NCBI RefSeq assembly: GCF_014200435.1 | Contig: NZ_JACHBR010000001.1 | Coordinates: 186,001-250,000 of the forward strand | From: Sphaerisporangium krabiense | GTDB taxonomy: Bacteria > Actinomycetota > Actinomycetes > Streptosporangiales > Streptosporangiaceae | Length of the DNA stretch: 64,000 nucleotides | Reading direction: 5' to 3' | Part shown: piece after piece, positions 35,792-46,071 of the stretch | How positions within the stretch are numbered: position 1 is the first letter of the stretch | Layout of the letters: every line of letters begins with the position of its first letter | Translations under genes and position numbers: made by a program | Notes under the pieces: generated by a model | The model's database searches: none | What the model was told of the DNA's origin: nothing | Seen by the model: the letters and a program-made list of their open reading frames with translations, nothing else

Positions 35792-37054
35792 TCAGAAGAA
35801 GGTTCTCACGAGATCCACGACCATGGGCTCGGCCGCGTCCACGTCGTCGACCACGGGGATCAGGGTCCACTTGTCCAGGGCGGTGCAGGGGTGGGACAGG
35901 CCGAGGCGGACGACGTCGCCGCAGTCCAGCTCGGAGGCCGGGTCGAGCTCCAGGAAGGTGTGCTGGTCCTTGAGCGAGGTGACCCTGGCGCCGCGCAGGG
36001 CCGCCGTGCCGGGCAGGCCGCGCGCCGCCTGCGGGACCGGCAGGTCCTCGTCGAACGGCAGGTCGCGCTTGCCCGCGTCGAGCAGCGCCAGCCCGAGTTC
36101 CGGGCGTGAGATCACCCGGGCCCAGCCGTGCATGGCCGACCGCAGCGGCCCGGGTCCCGCGCCGCGCGAGAACGGCGAGATGCGGCGGTAGAAGCCGTCG
36201 TCGTGGACGACGTAGGCCCCCGAGCGCAGCACCACACGGCCGTGCAGCCCGCCGAGGACGTCCACCACCTGGTCGAAGTAGGCGCTGCCGCCCGCGGTGA
36301 GCACCGGCTCGTCCACCTCGTAGGGCAGCTCGCCGTGCAGGGCCGCCATGCGCTTGAGGAACGCCTCGACCGCGCCCGTGCTGGACGGGGACGCGTCGTG
36401 GCCGATCGCGCCCTCGTACCCGGCGAGGCCGGCGAGCCGCAGCGTGGGCGCGGCGCGGACCGCCGCGGCGACGGCCCTCGCCTCCTCCTCGTCCCTGACC
36501 CCGGTACGGCCGCCGGGCGCGCCGAGCTCCACGCAGACGTCCACGGGCCGCGCGGCGCCCGCCTCGCGCAGCGCGGCGTCCATGATCTCGACGGTGCGCC
36601 GGGAGTCGGCCCAGCACAGGAACGAGAAGGCCGGATCGCCGTCGAGCTGGTCGGCGACCCAGACGGTGCCGAGCGGGTCGAGCAGTCCCGCGGCCAGCAT
36701 GAGCCGGCCGACGCCGAAGGCGCGAGCGACGCGGAGCTGCGGCAGGTTCGCCAGCGTCAGGCCCCAGGCCCCCGTGGCGAACTGGCGCTCCCACAGCGCC
36801 GGGGCCATCGTGGTCTTGCCGTGCGGGGCCAGCGACACCCCTGCCTCGGAGGTCCAGGCCGCCATCGTGGCGAGGTTGTGCTCGATCGCGCGCCGTTCGA
36901 GGGTGAGCAGGGGCGTGCCGAACTCGGTGAGCGCCGGGCGGCCGGCGAGGAACTCCCCGGCCGTGACGCCGGAGAGCCCCGGCGGCGCCGCCTTGAAGCG
37001 CCAGTCGAGCGGCTCGTCGCGCAGCGCGGCGACGGCGGCGGTGTCGATGGGCAC
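35792..37054 (-). CDS. D-serine dehydratase-like PLP enzyme (DSD1/D-threonine aldolase family)
   Basis: Fold-type III PLP enzyme acting on D-hydroxyamino acids; likely D-serine or D-threonine deaminase, possibly aldolase. Seen: 420 aa; alanine-racemase-like barrel with PLP Lys80 in LAPHGKTTMAP, ELGAPGGRTGVRD, SGAYVVHDDGFY, and a C-terminal domain with the zinc-site stretch LGLSHPCTALDKWTLIPVVDD, conserved in eukaryotic-type D-serine dehydratases. First gene of the operon with N-acyl-D-amino-acid deacylase; a RidA gene lies divergently 115 bp away. Confidence 0.88.
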   Translation of the reverse strand: MPIDTAAVAALRDEPLDWRFKAAPPGLSGVTAGEFLAGRPALTEFGTPLLTLERRAIEHNLATMAAWTSEAGVSLAPHGKTTMAPALWERQFATGAWGLTLANLPQLRVARAFGVGRLMLAAGLLDPLGTVWVADQLDGDPAFSFLCWADSRRTVEIMDAALREAGAARPVDVCVELGAPGGRTGVRDEEEARAVAAAVRAAPTLRLAGLAGYEGAIGHDASPSSTGAVEAFLKRMAALHGELPYEVDEPVLTAGGSAYFDQVVDVLGGLHGRVVLRSGAYVVHDDGFYRRISPFSRGAGPGPLRSAMHGWARVISRPELGLALLDAGKRDLPFDEDLPVPQAARGLPGTAALRGARVTSLKDQHTFLELDPASELDCGDVVRLGLSHPCTALDKWTLIPVVDDVDAAEPMVVDLVRTFF

Positions 37055-37169
37055 GGGGGCCTCCTCGAAGGGCGGCGGCGGGCGGGCGGCGGTTCGTAGC
37101 CCGCCACGTGATCTGCGCTATTTTCTACCCGCCATGCCTAAGCGTGGGAAGCCGATCTTGGGAGACGTC

Positions 37170-37571
37170 ATGAGCGACAAGACCGCGATCCGCACCGACG
37201 GCGCGCCCGCGCCCGCGTGGGTGTTCTCACAGGGGGTGCGCAAGGGCCCGCTCCTGCAGGTCTCCGGCCAGGGCCCGCAGGACCCGGCGACCGGCGAGTA
37301 CGTCCACCCGGGCGACGTGGTCGCCCAGACCCGCAGGACGCTGGAGAACGTCAAGGCCATCCTGGAGGCCGGGGGCGCGAGCGTCGAGGACGTCGTGATG
37401 TTCCGCGTGTACCTCACCAAGCGCGAGGACTTCCCGCTGATGAACGAGGCCTACTCGGCGTTCGTGCAGGAGAACTGCCCGAGCGGCGTGCTGCCGTGCC
37501 GTACGACGGTCTTCGTCGGCCTGCCGCACGAGGCGATGCTGGTGGAGATCGACGCGCTGGCGTCCGTCTGA
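37170..37571 (+). CDS. RidA-family enamine/imine deaminase
   Basis: Hydrolyses reactive 2-aminoacrylate-type enamines/imines made by PLP dehydratases. Seen: 133 aa, normal length; QVSGQGPQDPATGEYV, TLENVKAILEAGGAS, VYLTKREDFPLMNEAYSAFV, and the catalytic Arg in LPCRTTVFVGLPHEAMLVEIDA with the conserved final Glu. ATG 37170 follows GGGAG; an ATG 12 codons upstream (37134) is less likely. Divergent from the D-serine-dehydratase-like gene, whose product would generate precisely such enamines, so the pair is functionally coherent. Confidence 0.92.
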   Translation: MSDKTAIRTDGAPAPAWVFSQGVRKGPLLQVSGQGPQDPATGEYVHPGDVVAQTRRTLENVKAILEAGGASVEDVVMFRVYLTKREDFPLMNEAYSAFVQENCPSGVLPCRTTVFVGLPHEAMLVEIDALASV

Positions 37572-37650
37572 CCCACGCCGCGGCGCCGGCCGTTTGCCCA
37601 GGGGTCTCGGGGTATGGCAGCCATATACCCGAGCACCCCAGGAGGCGACG

Positions 37651-38604
37651 ATGACCACCTTCGGCTACTTCCTCTCCAGCGAGGAGCACGGCCCGCGTGA
37701 GCTCGTCCGCCAGGCCAGGCTCGCCGAACGGGCCGGGTTCGAGGCATTGTGGATCTCCGACCACTACCACCCGTGGGTGGACGAGCAGGGGCAGAGCCCG
37801 TTCGTCTGGACGGTGATCGGAGCGCTCGCCGAGGCGACCTCGCTGCCGATCACGACCGCCGTCACCTGCCCGCTGGTCCGCGTGCACCCGGCCGTCATCG
37901 CGCAGGCCGCCGCGACCAGCGCGGTGATCACCGAGGGCCGCTTCCGGCTCGGCGTCGGCACGGGCGAGGCGCTCAACGAGCACATCACCGACTCGCGGTG
38001 GCCTCCGGCGGCCGAGCGCCTGGAGATGCTGGAGGAGGCGATCGGGCTGATGCGCGAGCTGTGGAGCGGGGAGCTGGTCACCCACCGCGGCCGGCACTAC
38101 TCCGTGGACACCGCCCGCGTCTACACGCGGCCCGACACGCCGCCGCCGGTGTACGTCTCCGGCTTCGGCCCGAAGGCGGTGGACCTGGCCGGCCGGCTCG
38201 GCGACGGCTACATCCTCACGGGCCCGAGCGCCGAGCTGATCGAGAAGTTCCACGAGGCCGGCGGGCGCGGCAAGCCCGTCCAGGGCGGCCTGAAGGTCTG
38301 CTACGACGAGGACGCCGGCCGGGCGCGCAAGACCGTGCACCGGTTGTGGCCGAACCAGGGGATCACGGGTGAGGCGTCGCAGCTCCTGCCGCTGCCCCGG
38401 CACTTCGAGCAGCTCGCCGAGCTCGTCACCGAGGAGCAGGCCACCGCGGCCAGCCCGTGCGGCCCGGACCCCGAGGAGCACGCCGAGGCCATCGGGAAGT
38501 ACGTGGACGCGGGCTTCGACGAGGTCTACGTGAACCAGATCGGCCCCAACCAGGAGGCGTTCTTCGACTTCTACGCCCGCGAGGTGCTTCCCCGCCTGCG
38601 CTAG
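37651..38604 (+). CDS. F420-dependent LLM-class oxidoreductase (TIGR03557-type)
   Basis: Predicted to use coenzyme F420, related to F420-dependent glucose-6-phosphate dehydrogenase; substrate unknown. Seen: 317 aa; TFGYFLSSEEHGP at the start, RAGFEALWISDHYHPWVDEQGQSPFVW (the hallmark), TTAVTCPLVRVHPAVIAQAAATSA, GRFRLGVGTGEALNEHI, YVSGFGPKAVDLAGRLGDGYI. ATG 37651 follows GGAGG. It stands 79 bp after RidA and may be co-transcribed, though a functional tie is not evident. Confidence 0.9.
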   Translation: MTTFGYFLSSEEHGPRELVRQARLAERAGFEALWISDHYHPWVDEQGQSPFVWTVIGALAEATSLPITTAVTCPLVRVHPAVIAQAAATSAVITEGRFRLGVGTGEALNEHITDSRWPPAAERLEMLEEAIGLMRELWSGELVTHRGRHYSVDTARVYTRPDTPPPVYVSGFGPKAVDLAGRLGDGYILTGPSAELIEKFHEAGGRGKPVQGGLKVCYDEDAGRARKTVHRLWPNQGITGEASQLLPLPRHFEQLAELVTEEQATAASPCGPDPEEHAEAIGKYVDAGFDEVYVNQIGPNQEAFFDFYAREVLPRLR

Positions 38605-38720
38605 TCGGGCACGCCCGCGGGCCCGCGCCGGACTCCCGGGTTTATCCGTCCTCGGAGGGGCAGACGGCTCTCACCCGATCGGGCGAGCCGACGGGCGCCC
38701 CAGAAGGGGGAGGGAGACCC

Positions 38721-38810
38721 GTGACCCACCCGGAGACCAATCCCGACGAGCGCGACGACGCTCAGGACGATCCGATGAGCCCGCTGTGGTCCCGGCTCGG
38801 CTGGGAGTGA
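38721..38810 (+). CDS. Putative 29-residue peptide
   Basis: Short open frame starting with GTG at 38721 behind a strong AGGGAG ribosome site. The product is acidic in the first two thirds (HPETNPDERDDAQDD) and ends PMSPLWSRLGWE. Upstream DNA (38640-38690) has a plain promoter-like look. Such tiny acidic peptides are seen in actinobacteria, but I know no function; only the ribosome site and compact codon usage support it. Confidence 0.4.
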   Translation: MTHPETNPDERDDAQDDPMSPLWSRLGWE

Positions 38811-38837
38811 CGCCGCACCCGGCCTGAGCCGTCGCCG

Positions 38838-39353
38838 CTAGTCCGGCGGCTCGCGCCACTCGGCGTCCAGGAGGCTCATGTTGATCGTCGACCACCACTG
38901 GTCACCGGCCAGCGTGGTCTCGCGGAGCACGCCCTCGCGGCGGAAGCCGAACCGCTCGTACAGGCGGATCGCGCCGGAGTTGTGCGGGTAGACGCCGAGG
39001 TCCACGCGGTGGACCTTCAGGTCCTCGAACGCCAGCCGCAGGGCGGCGCGGATGATCGCCGCGCCGTGGCCGCGGCCCCGGCCCGCCGGCGCGACCAGGA
39101 CCAGGCCGATCCTGGCCGACCAGCCCCGCCGGTCCGGGAGCACGATGAGGTGCGCGACCGGCGTGCCGTCCGCCTCGGTGCCGATGATGACGTGCCGGGA
39201 ACGGTCGGCGGCGTGGGCCGCGACCAGTTGGTCCGGCGTGAAGGGCCAGGTGAAGCCGGAGTTGCCCGACCAGGTGGCCAGGGCGTGCGGCCCGTCCACC
39301 CAGGAGGCGATGACGGCCGCGTCCCCGGCCTCGAAGCCACGAAAAGCGATCAC
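38838..39353 (-). CDS. GNAT-family N-acetyltransferase
   Basis: Acetyl-CoA-dependent acetyltransferase of RimJ/RimL-like type; substrate unknown. Seen: 171 aa; VAHLIVLPDRRGWSARIGLVLVAPAGRGRGHG with the acetyl-CoA P-loop R-G-R-G-H-G, then RVDLGVYPHNSGAIRLYERFGFRREGVLR, the family C-terminal signature. Start ATG 39353. The gene is alone, 45 bp before the beta-helix gene on the same strand. Confidence 0.9.
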   Translation of the reverse strand: MIAFRGFEAGDAAVIASWVDGPHALATWSGNSGFTWPFTPDQLVAAHAADRSRHVIIGTEADGTPVAHLIVLPDRRGWSARIGLVLVAPAGRGRGHGAAIIRAALRLAFEDLKVHRVDLGVYPHNSGAIRLYERFGFRREGVLRETTLAGDQWWSTINMSLLDAEWREPPD

Positions 39354-39398
39354 TCCGTCATATCTACCAAATCGCCGCGGCGGCGTCCGGCCGGGGCG

Positions 39399-40484
39399 TC
39401 ACCGTAGCGTGGAGGCGACGATCTTCGGCCGGCCCGCGCCGAGGAAGAAGACGCCCGGGAACCCCTTGGTCTCGAACCCGGCGCTGCGGTTGCGGCGCAG
39501 CCGGGACCCCTCGATCGCCAGCGTGCCGGTGCGGTCGTTGCTGACGAAGAACACCGCACCGCCGCCCTCCCGTGCGGAGTTGTCCTCGATCACCGACCCG
39601 GCGATGCGCACGCTGAAGCGGTTGCCGTCGGTGTAGATCGCCCCGCCGCTGCCGCCGCCGGGGGTGCCGGAGCGGGCCGGGTTGGCGCCGCGGCCGACCG
39701 CTCTGTTGCGGGTCATGACGCTGTTGAGGATCACCCACGACACGCCGATGCTGCTCAGCGCGCCGCCGTTGGAGCAGGTCCCGCCCTCGAAGGTGCTGCC
39801 CGTCACGAAGACGGGCAGGTCGCGGTACTGGTCGAGCACGCGGACGGCCGCGCCGCCGACGTCCGGGCCCGTGGCGTCGCAGCGGTTGCGGGCGAACCGG
39901 GTGTTGACGATCTTCAGGCGCCCGCCCCGGACGAACAGCGCGCCGCCGCCTCCTCCGTCGGTCCGCAGCCCGGTCGCGTTCCCGTCGGCCAGCGTGATGT
40001 TCTGGACGGTGAGCCGGGGCCGCGCCTGGTCGTCACAGTGCGAGGTGGTCCACCCCTGGGCCTTGTCGCAGGTGTTCATGTAGAGGACGCGGCGCGTGCC
40101 GCCGCCGCTGAGCGTGACGGTGCCGCCGCCGTCCAGCACGACGTCGGGGCGGGCGTTGACCACCTTGGCGGTGTCCCGCATCGTGATCGTGACCGGGCGC
40201 GGCCCGCAGCGGAAGACGATGACCCCGCCCGCCGCCACGGCCCGGACCACGGCCTGGGAGGTGCAGCTCGCGGGCGTGCCGTCGCCGATCACCCGGTCAG
40301 GGCGCGAGACGTCGGCGGCGCGCGCCTCGGCGGGCACGGGCGCGCGGCCGTCCGGGTTGCCGGGCCTCGGTGCGGCGGCCGACGCGCCGACCGGCATGGG
40401 AACCGACACGGCCACCGACGTGATCGTGGCCACGAGAGGGACCGCCCACCTGATGCGCACGCGGCCGATGCTACTGCGCCGCAT
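39399..40484 (-). CDS. Secreted right-handed parallel beta-helix protein
   Basis: Predicted exported protein of the polymorphic/pectate-lyase-like beta-helix type. Seen: 361 aa; Arg-rich leader and hydrophobic segment to about residue 38 ending GASAAA; then repeated short strands with Gly/Asn turns (VVNARPDVVLDGGGTVTLSGGG, ILNSVMTRNRAVGRGANP, IAGSVIEDNSAREGGGAVFFVSNDRTG). Cys residues occur in pairs (C88-C103-like, NTCDKA, SHCDD, RNRCDATG, GTCSNG). No catalytic signature is visible, so enzyme activity is not claimed. Same strand and upstream of the GNAT gene. Confidence 0.75.
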   Translation of the reverse strand: MRRSSIGRVRIRWAVPLVATITSVAVSVPMPVGASAAAPRPGNPDGRAPVPAEARAADVSRPDRVIGDGTPASCTSQAVVRAVAAGGVIVFRCGPRPVTITMRDTAKVVNARPDVVLDGGGTVTLSGGGTRRVLYMNTCDKAQGWTTSHCDDQARPRLTVQNITLADGNATGLRTDGGGGGALFVRGGRLKIVNTRFARNRCDATGPDVGGAAVRVLDQYRDLPVFVTGSTFEGGTCSNGGALSSIGVSWVILNSVMTRNRAVGRGANPARSGTPGGGSGGAIYTDGNRFSVRIAGSVIEDNSAREGGGAVFFVSNDRTGTLAIEGSRLRRNRSAGFETKGFPGVFFLGAGRPKIVASTLR

Positions 40485-40518
40485 GTGGCTGGATTTCCGG
40501 AATCGAGGTATTCGCCGG

Positions 40519-41175
40519 TCAGGTCCGGCGGCCGTCCTCCAGGTAGTGCAGGACGGCGGCCACCCGGCGGTCGGTACGGTCGGTCGGGGCCAGGTCGAGC
40601 TTGGCGAAGATGTTGCGGATGTGCTTGTGCACGGCGCCCTCGCTGACGAACAGCTTCTCGGCGATGGCCGTGTTGCCGAGCCCCTCGGCCATCAGCGCCA
40701 GCACGTCCAGCTCGCGCGGGCTGAGCCGGTCCAGCCGGTTGTCCGGCCGGGTGCGGGACAGCAACTGCGCGACGACCTCCGGGTCGATGGCCGTGCCCCC
40801 GCCGGCCACGCGGTGCAGCGCGGTGAGGAACTCCGCGACCCGCCCGACCCGCTCCTTGAGCAGGTAGCCCAGCCGCGCGCTGCCGTGCGCGAGCAGATCG
40901 GTGGCGAACGCCTGCTCCACGTACGCCGACAGCACCAGCACGGCCAGGTCGGGACGGCGGCGCCTGGCCTCGACGGCGGCGACGATGCCCTCGTCGGTGT
41001 GGGTCGGCGGCATGCGCACGTCGACGATGGCGACGTCCGGCGCGTGGGCGTCCACGGCGGCCAGGAACCCGCCGGCGTCGGAGGCGGTGGCCACGACGTC
41101 GAGCGACTCGGCGCGCAGCAGCAGGGCCAGCCCCTCGCGCAGCAGGGGGTCGTCCTCGGCGATCACGATCCGCAT
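40519..41175 (-). CDS. NarL/LuxR-family response regulator
   Basis: Two-component DNA-binding regulator. Seen: 218 aa; acidic pocket AEDD at 6-9, phospho-accepting Asp52 in IVDVRMP, LLKERVGRV receiver end, linker, then the LuxR HTH near 150-215 (LSPRELDVLALMAEGLGNTAIAEKLFVSEGAVHKHIRNIFAKL). ATG 41175 overlaps the histidine kinase 3' end by 13 bp, so translation is coupled. The start gives an N-terminus MRIVIAEDD typical of the family. Confidence 0.93.
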   Translation of the reverse strand: MRIVIAEDDPLLREGLALLLRAESLDVVATASDAGGFLAAVDAHAPDVAIVDVRMPPTHTDEGIVAAVEARRRRPDLAVLVLSAYVEQAFATDLLAHGSARLGYLLKERVGRVAEFLTALHRVAGGGTAIDPEVVAQLLSRTRPDNRLDRLSPRELDVLALMAEGLGNTAIAEKLFVSEGAVHKHIRNIFAKLDLAPTDRTDRRVAAVLHYLEDGRRT

Positions 41176-42425
41176 GGCAGGCTCACCTTCAAGATGGTCG
41201 GTCCCCCCGGGGGGCTGGTCAGCGTGAACGTCCCGTCGTGCGCCTCGGCCCGGCGGCGGATCCCGCCGAGCCCGGATCCGGCCTGCTCGTCGGCCCCGCC
41301 GTGGCCGTCGTCGGTGACCCGCAGCCGCAGCCGCTCCCCGTCGCCGTGGACGGCGACGGACACGTGCCGGGCCCCGCTGTGCTTGGCGACGTTGGTGAGG
41401 GCCTCGGCCACCACGAAGTAGGCGGTGGCCTCCACCGAGACGGCGCACCTGCCCGGCAGGTCGGCGGTGACCGTGCAGGGCACCGGGCAGGCGGCGGCCA
41501 GCCCGGTGAGCGCGTCGGCCAGGCTCCGGTCCTCCAGCACCGGGGGAAGGATCGTGCGCACCACCGCGCGCAGCTCGGCCAGCGCCTGCTCCGCGGCCCC
41601 TTGGGCGCGGTCGAGGATCTCCCCCGCGGCGGCCGGGTCACGCGCGACCGCGCGCCGGGCCGCGCCGAGCAGGACGGTGACCGCCACCAGCCGGTTCTGG
41701 GTGCCGTCGTGCAGCGACCGCTCGATGCGCCGCAGCTCGGCGGCGTGCGCGTCCAGCGCCGCCGCCCGCGTCGCGGTCAGGTGCGCCACCCGCAGCGCCA
41801 GGTCGGCGCCGGCGTCCGCGGACAGCAGCCGGCGTCCCGGCCACGCCTGCAGCCGGGCCAGGCCGGGCATGGTGACCACGCAGACCACGAGCCAGCCCAG
41901 CCCGAGCACGCAGACCGCGGTGGCGCCGAGCTGGTCGTCCACCACCCAGATGTCCATCGCGGCGCCGGCCGACTCCCCCGGCGGCAGCAGGCGCCACCAC
42001 AGCGGGAAGCTCAGGTCGCGCAGGGCGCTGAACGGCAACGTGAAGCCGATCAGGCCGAGCAGGAGGCCGAGGCTCGCGTGGATCGCCACCCAGCCCAGTT
42101 CCCCGCGAACGGCGCGGCTCGCCAGGGCGGCGCGCAGGCCGCGCGGCTCGGGCGGCGGGCCGATCACCTCCGGGCCCCAGCGGGAGAGCCGCGCCCGCTC
42201 GCGGTCGGCGACGACGCGCAGGCCCCGCAGCACGGCGGGCGCCATGAGCAGCCCCACCCCGGCGAGACAGAGCACCGCGGTGGCCACCACCACGAGCAGC
42301 ATGAGCAGCGCCAGCGTCGCGGTGCCCACTCCTCCGAGAAGATGTTCGAGCGCGTCCAGCGTGGCATGGGAGAGGGCGCGCGCACTCAGACGTCGGGCGC
42401 GCCCGCCCCGCGCGTGGGTCCGCAT
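41163..42425 (-). CDS. NarL-type sensor histidine kinase
   Basis: Membrane sensor kinase partner of the following LuxR regulator. Seen: 420 aa; about four hydrophobic segments in 35-185 forming a membrane sensor, then HisKA_3 dimerisation with His239 in IERSLHDGTQNRLVA, ATPase domain motifs YFVVAEALTNVAKHSGA (N box), VTDDGHGGADEQAGSGLGGIRRRAEAHDG (G boxes). The sensor resembles the type that surveys the membrane rather than a soluble ligand. Promoter not identified. Overlap with the regulator shows a two-gene operon. Confidence 0.92.
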   Translation of the reverse strand: MRTHARGGRARRLSARALSHATLDALEHLLGGVGTATLALLMLLVVVATAVLCLAGVGLLMAPAVLRGLRVVADRERARLSRWGPEVIGPPPEPRGLRAALASRAVRGELGWVAIHASLGLLLGLIGFTLPFSALRDLSFPLWWRLLPPGESAGAAMDIWVVDDQLGATAVCVLGLGWLVVCVVTMPGLARLQAWPGRRLLSADAGADLALRVAHLTATRAAALDAHAAELRRIERSLHDGTQNRLVAVTVLLGAARRAVARDPAAAGEILDRAQGAAEQALAELRAVVRTILPPVLEDRSLADALTGLAAACPVPCTVTADLPGRCAVSVEATAYFVVAEALTNVAKHSGARHVSVAVHGDGERLRLRVTDDGHGGADEQAGSGLGGIRRRAEAHDGTFTLTSPPGGPTILKVSLPCGS

Positions 42426-42489
42426 CCTCAGATCCTGCCTCAGGCGGGGCGGCGCGCGGGGCGTGAAACGGCACCCGGTAAGTGCGGGC

Positions 42490-43104
42490 TCACCGCGGGT
42501 GGTCCGGCTCGCGGCCCGCCCTCGTGCGCGCGCGCAGGTGGGCGCGCTCGCCCTGCCTGCCGAAGAGGCTGAGGAACTCGACCGGCGCGTCGTCGGCGGC
42601 GCCGAACCAGTGCGGCAGGCGGGTGTCGAACTCGGCGGCCTCGCCGGGCGAGAGCACGAGGTCCTGCTCGCCGAGCACGAGCCGCAGCCGCCCGTTGAGC
42701 ACGTAGAGCCATTCGTAGCCCTCGTGGGTCTGCGGCTCGGGTTCCGCGCCGCCGCGGCCGGCCGGGATCACCAGCTTGTACGCCTGGATGCCGCCCGCCC
42801 TTCGGGTCAGGGGCAGCATGGTCATGCCGTGCCGGGTGATCGGGCGCAGGTGGACGCGCGGGTCGCCGGTCGGCGGGGCGTCGACCAGTTCGTCCAGGGT
42901 GACGCCGTGCGCCTTGGCCAGCGGGAGCAGCAGTTCGAGCGTCGGCTTCCGCGCGCCGGACTCCAGCCGCGACAGGGTGCTGACCGAGATGCCCGTCGTG
43001 GCGGACAGGGCGGCCAGCGTGGTCTCGCGCTGCCGTCGCAACGCCCGCAGCCGGGGACCGACCGCGCCGAGCGCGCGCCCCAGGTCGTCCTCCATACGCG
43101 ACAT
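42490..43104 (-). CDS. HTH/cupin transcriptional regulator
   Basis: XRE-type HTH regulator with a C-terminal cupin sensor domain. Seen: 204 aa; HTH about 15-70 (LRALRRQRETTLAALSATTGISVSTLSRLESGARKPTLELLLPLA) and cupin about 105-185 with EGYEWLYVLNGRLRLVLGEQDLVLSPGEAAEFDTRLPHWFG. The signal is unknown. Divergent from a thioredoxin-reductase-like gene 71 bp away, which shares the palindrome TTGCC-N5-GGCAA, so it likely controls both genes (inference). Confidence 0.92.
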   Translation of the reverse strand: MSRMEDDLGRALGAVGPRLRALRRQRETTLAALSATTGISVSTLSRLESGARKPTLELLLPLAKAHGVTLDELVDAPPTGDPRVHLRPITRHGMTMLPLTRRAGGIQAYKLVIPAGRGGAEPEPQTHEGYEWLYVLNGRLRLVLGEQDLVLSPGEAAEFDTRLPHWFGAADDAPVEFLSLFGRQGERAHLRARTRAGREPDHPR

Positions 43105-43105
43105 A

Positions 43106-43120
43106 TTGCCATAGCGGCAA
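43106..43120. promoter_or_regulatory. Operator candidate TTGCCATAGCGGCAA
   Basis: TTGCC-N5-GGCAA palindrome 2 bp ahead of the HTH/cupin regulator start, with a further half-site TTGCCACTAT at 43127-43136. The gap is shared with the divergent oxidoreductase gene; autoregulation plus control of the neighbour is the simplest reading. Confidence 0.55.
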
Positions 43121-43175
43121 CAACGCTTGCCACTATGCGACCCCGGAGCGCAGAGTCGTCGTGGAGGTGGTCACG

Positions 43176-44150
43176 ATGACCGATCTGCGGAGAGACGGCT
43201 ACGACGTGGTGGTGGCGGGCGGCGGAGCCGCCGGGCTGAACGGGGCGCTGATGCTCGCACGGGCGCGGCGCTCGGTGGTGGTGATCGACGCGGGCGCGCC
43301 GCGCAACGCCCCCGCCGAGGGCGTGCACGGCCTGCTGGGCAGGGAGGGCATGCCGCCGGCCGAGCTGCTGGAGCGCGGGCGGGAGGAGGTGCGCCGCTAC
43401 GGCGGCCAGGTCGTGTCCGGCGAGATCCGGGCCGTGACCCGCGACGGCGACGGCCTCGCGGTCACGCTGGCCGACGGCCGGGTCACCCGGGCGCGCCGCT
43501 TGCTGGTGGCGACGGGGCTGGTGGACGAGCTGCCGGACGTGCCGGGACTGCGGGACCGGTGGGGCCGGGACGTGCTGCACTGCCCGTACTGCCATGGGTG
43601 GGAGGTCCGTGACCGTGCCATCGGCGTGCTGGGCGGCGGCCCGATGTCGGTCCACCAGGCCCTGCTGTTCCGGCAGTGGAGCGACGACGTCACGTTCTTC
43701 TCCCACACCGGGCCGCCCGCCGGGGAGGATGCCGAGAAGCTGGCGGCGCGCGGCATCCGCGTGGTGGACGGCGAGGTCGCGTCCCTGGAGGTCACCGGCG
43801 ACCGTCTCACCGGCGTGCGGCTGAGCGACGGCACGGTGGTCGCCCGCGAGGCGCTGGCGGTCTCGTCGCGCATGGTGGCGCGCGCCGGCTTCCTCGCGGC
43901 GCTCGGGCTGCGGCCGCAGGAGCATCCGAGCGGGGCCGGTGAGCACATCCCCTGCGACGCGACCGGCCGTACCGAGGCGCCGGGGGTGTGGGTGGCGGGC
44001 AACGCCACCGACCTGACCGCCCAGGTCGGCACCTCGGCGGCGGCGGGCGCGCTGGCCGCGGCCCACATCAACGCCGACCTGGTGGCCGAGGAGACGACCC
44101 GGGCGGTGGCCGCGCACCGGGAGCGGACGGCTTCCGCGGCACGCCTCTAG
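43176..44150 (+). CDS. Thioredoxin-reductase-like FAD/NAD(P) oxidoreductase
   Basis: FAD-dependent pyridine nucleotide-disulfide oxidoreductase. Seen: 324 aa; dinucleotide-binding GGGAAGLNGALMLARARRSVVVID, the redox pair Cys136-Pro-Tyr-Cys139 in LHCPYCHGWEVRD, second binding loop GVLGGGPMSVHQA and the C-terminal FAD signature GVWVAGNATDLTAQVGTSAAAGALAAAHIN. It has the length and order of the bacterial thioredoxin reductase family but no thioredoxin gene beside it; relatives in this position serve detoxification or unknown disulfide redox. ATG 43176 follows GGAGG. Divergent regulator likely represses it. Confidence 0.92.
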   Translation: MTDLRRDGYDVVVAGGGAAGLNGALMLARARRSVVVIDAGAPRNAPAEGVHGLLGREGMPPAELLERGREEVRRYGGQVVSGEIRAVTRDGDGLAVTLADGRVTRARRLLVATGLVDELPDVPGLRDRWGRDVLHCPYCHGWEVRDRAIGVLGGGPMSVHQALLFRQWSDDVTFFSHTGPPAGEDAEKLAARGIRVVDGEVASLEVTGDRLTGVRLSDGTVVAREALAVSSRMVARAGFLAALGLRPQEHPSGAGEHIPCDATGRTEAPGVWVAGNATDLTAQVGTSAAAGALAAAHINADLVAEETTRAVAAHRERTASAARL

Positions 44151-44371
44151 CGTGACGCGCGGCCCCTTTCCGGACTCAGGGGGCGGGTGACGGGGGGAGA
44201 TATGTTCCATGCGAATAAGCCCATTCCATGGCCATATAGCCTTTCGGTATGAGTTGCGGTGTTACGTAGCTTTACGGCGTTTCACCTGTTCACCCGCCAC
44301 CCCTCTGCCGCCCGGGCCAATAGAACGGACAATGAGCAGCGATACCGGGTGAAATCTGCCAATGTGAGCGT

Positions 44372-45862
<1,491 letters not shown>

Positions 45863-46071
45863 CCGCGGCGGCCCGGCGCGCGGACGACGGCGGAGCGGCC
45901 TCAAGAGGACAGCGGGGGCGTGACCAGGGCTTGCGCGTCCTTTAGGTGCGATCTGCGGGCCATTCGCCGTCCTCGCGGCGCCGGGACCGGTACCATCGCG
46001 ACGCGCGGCCAGTCTCGCCCCGGCTCCCCGCGGGACCGATTCGCCGTCCAGGCACGTGATGTCCATCCGAG

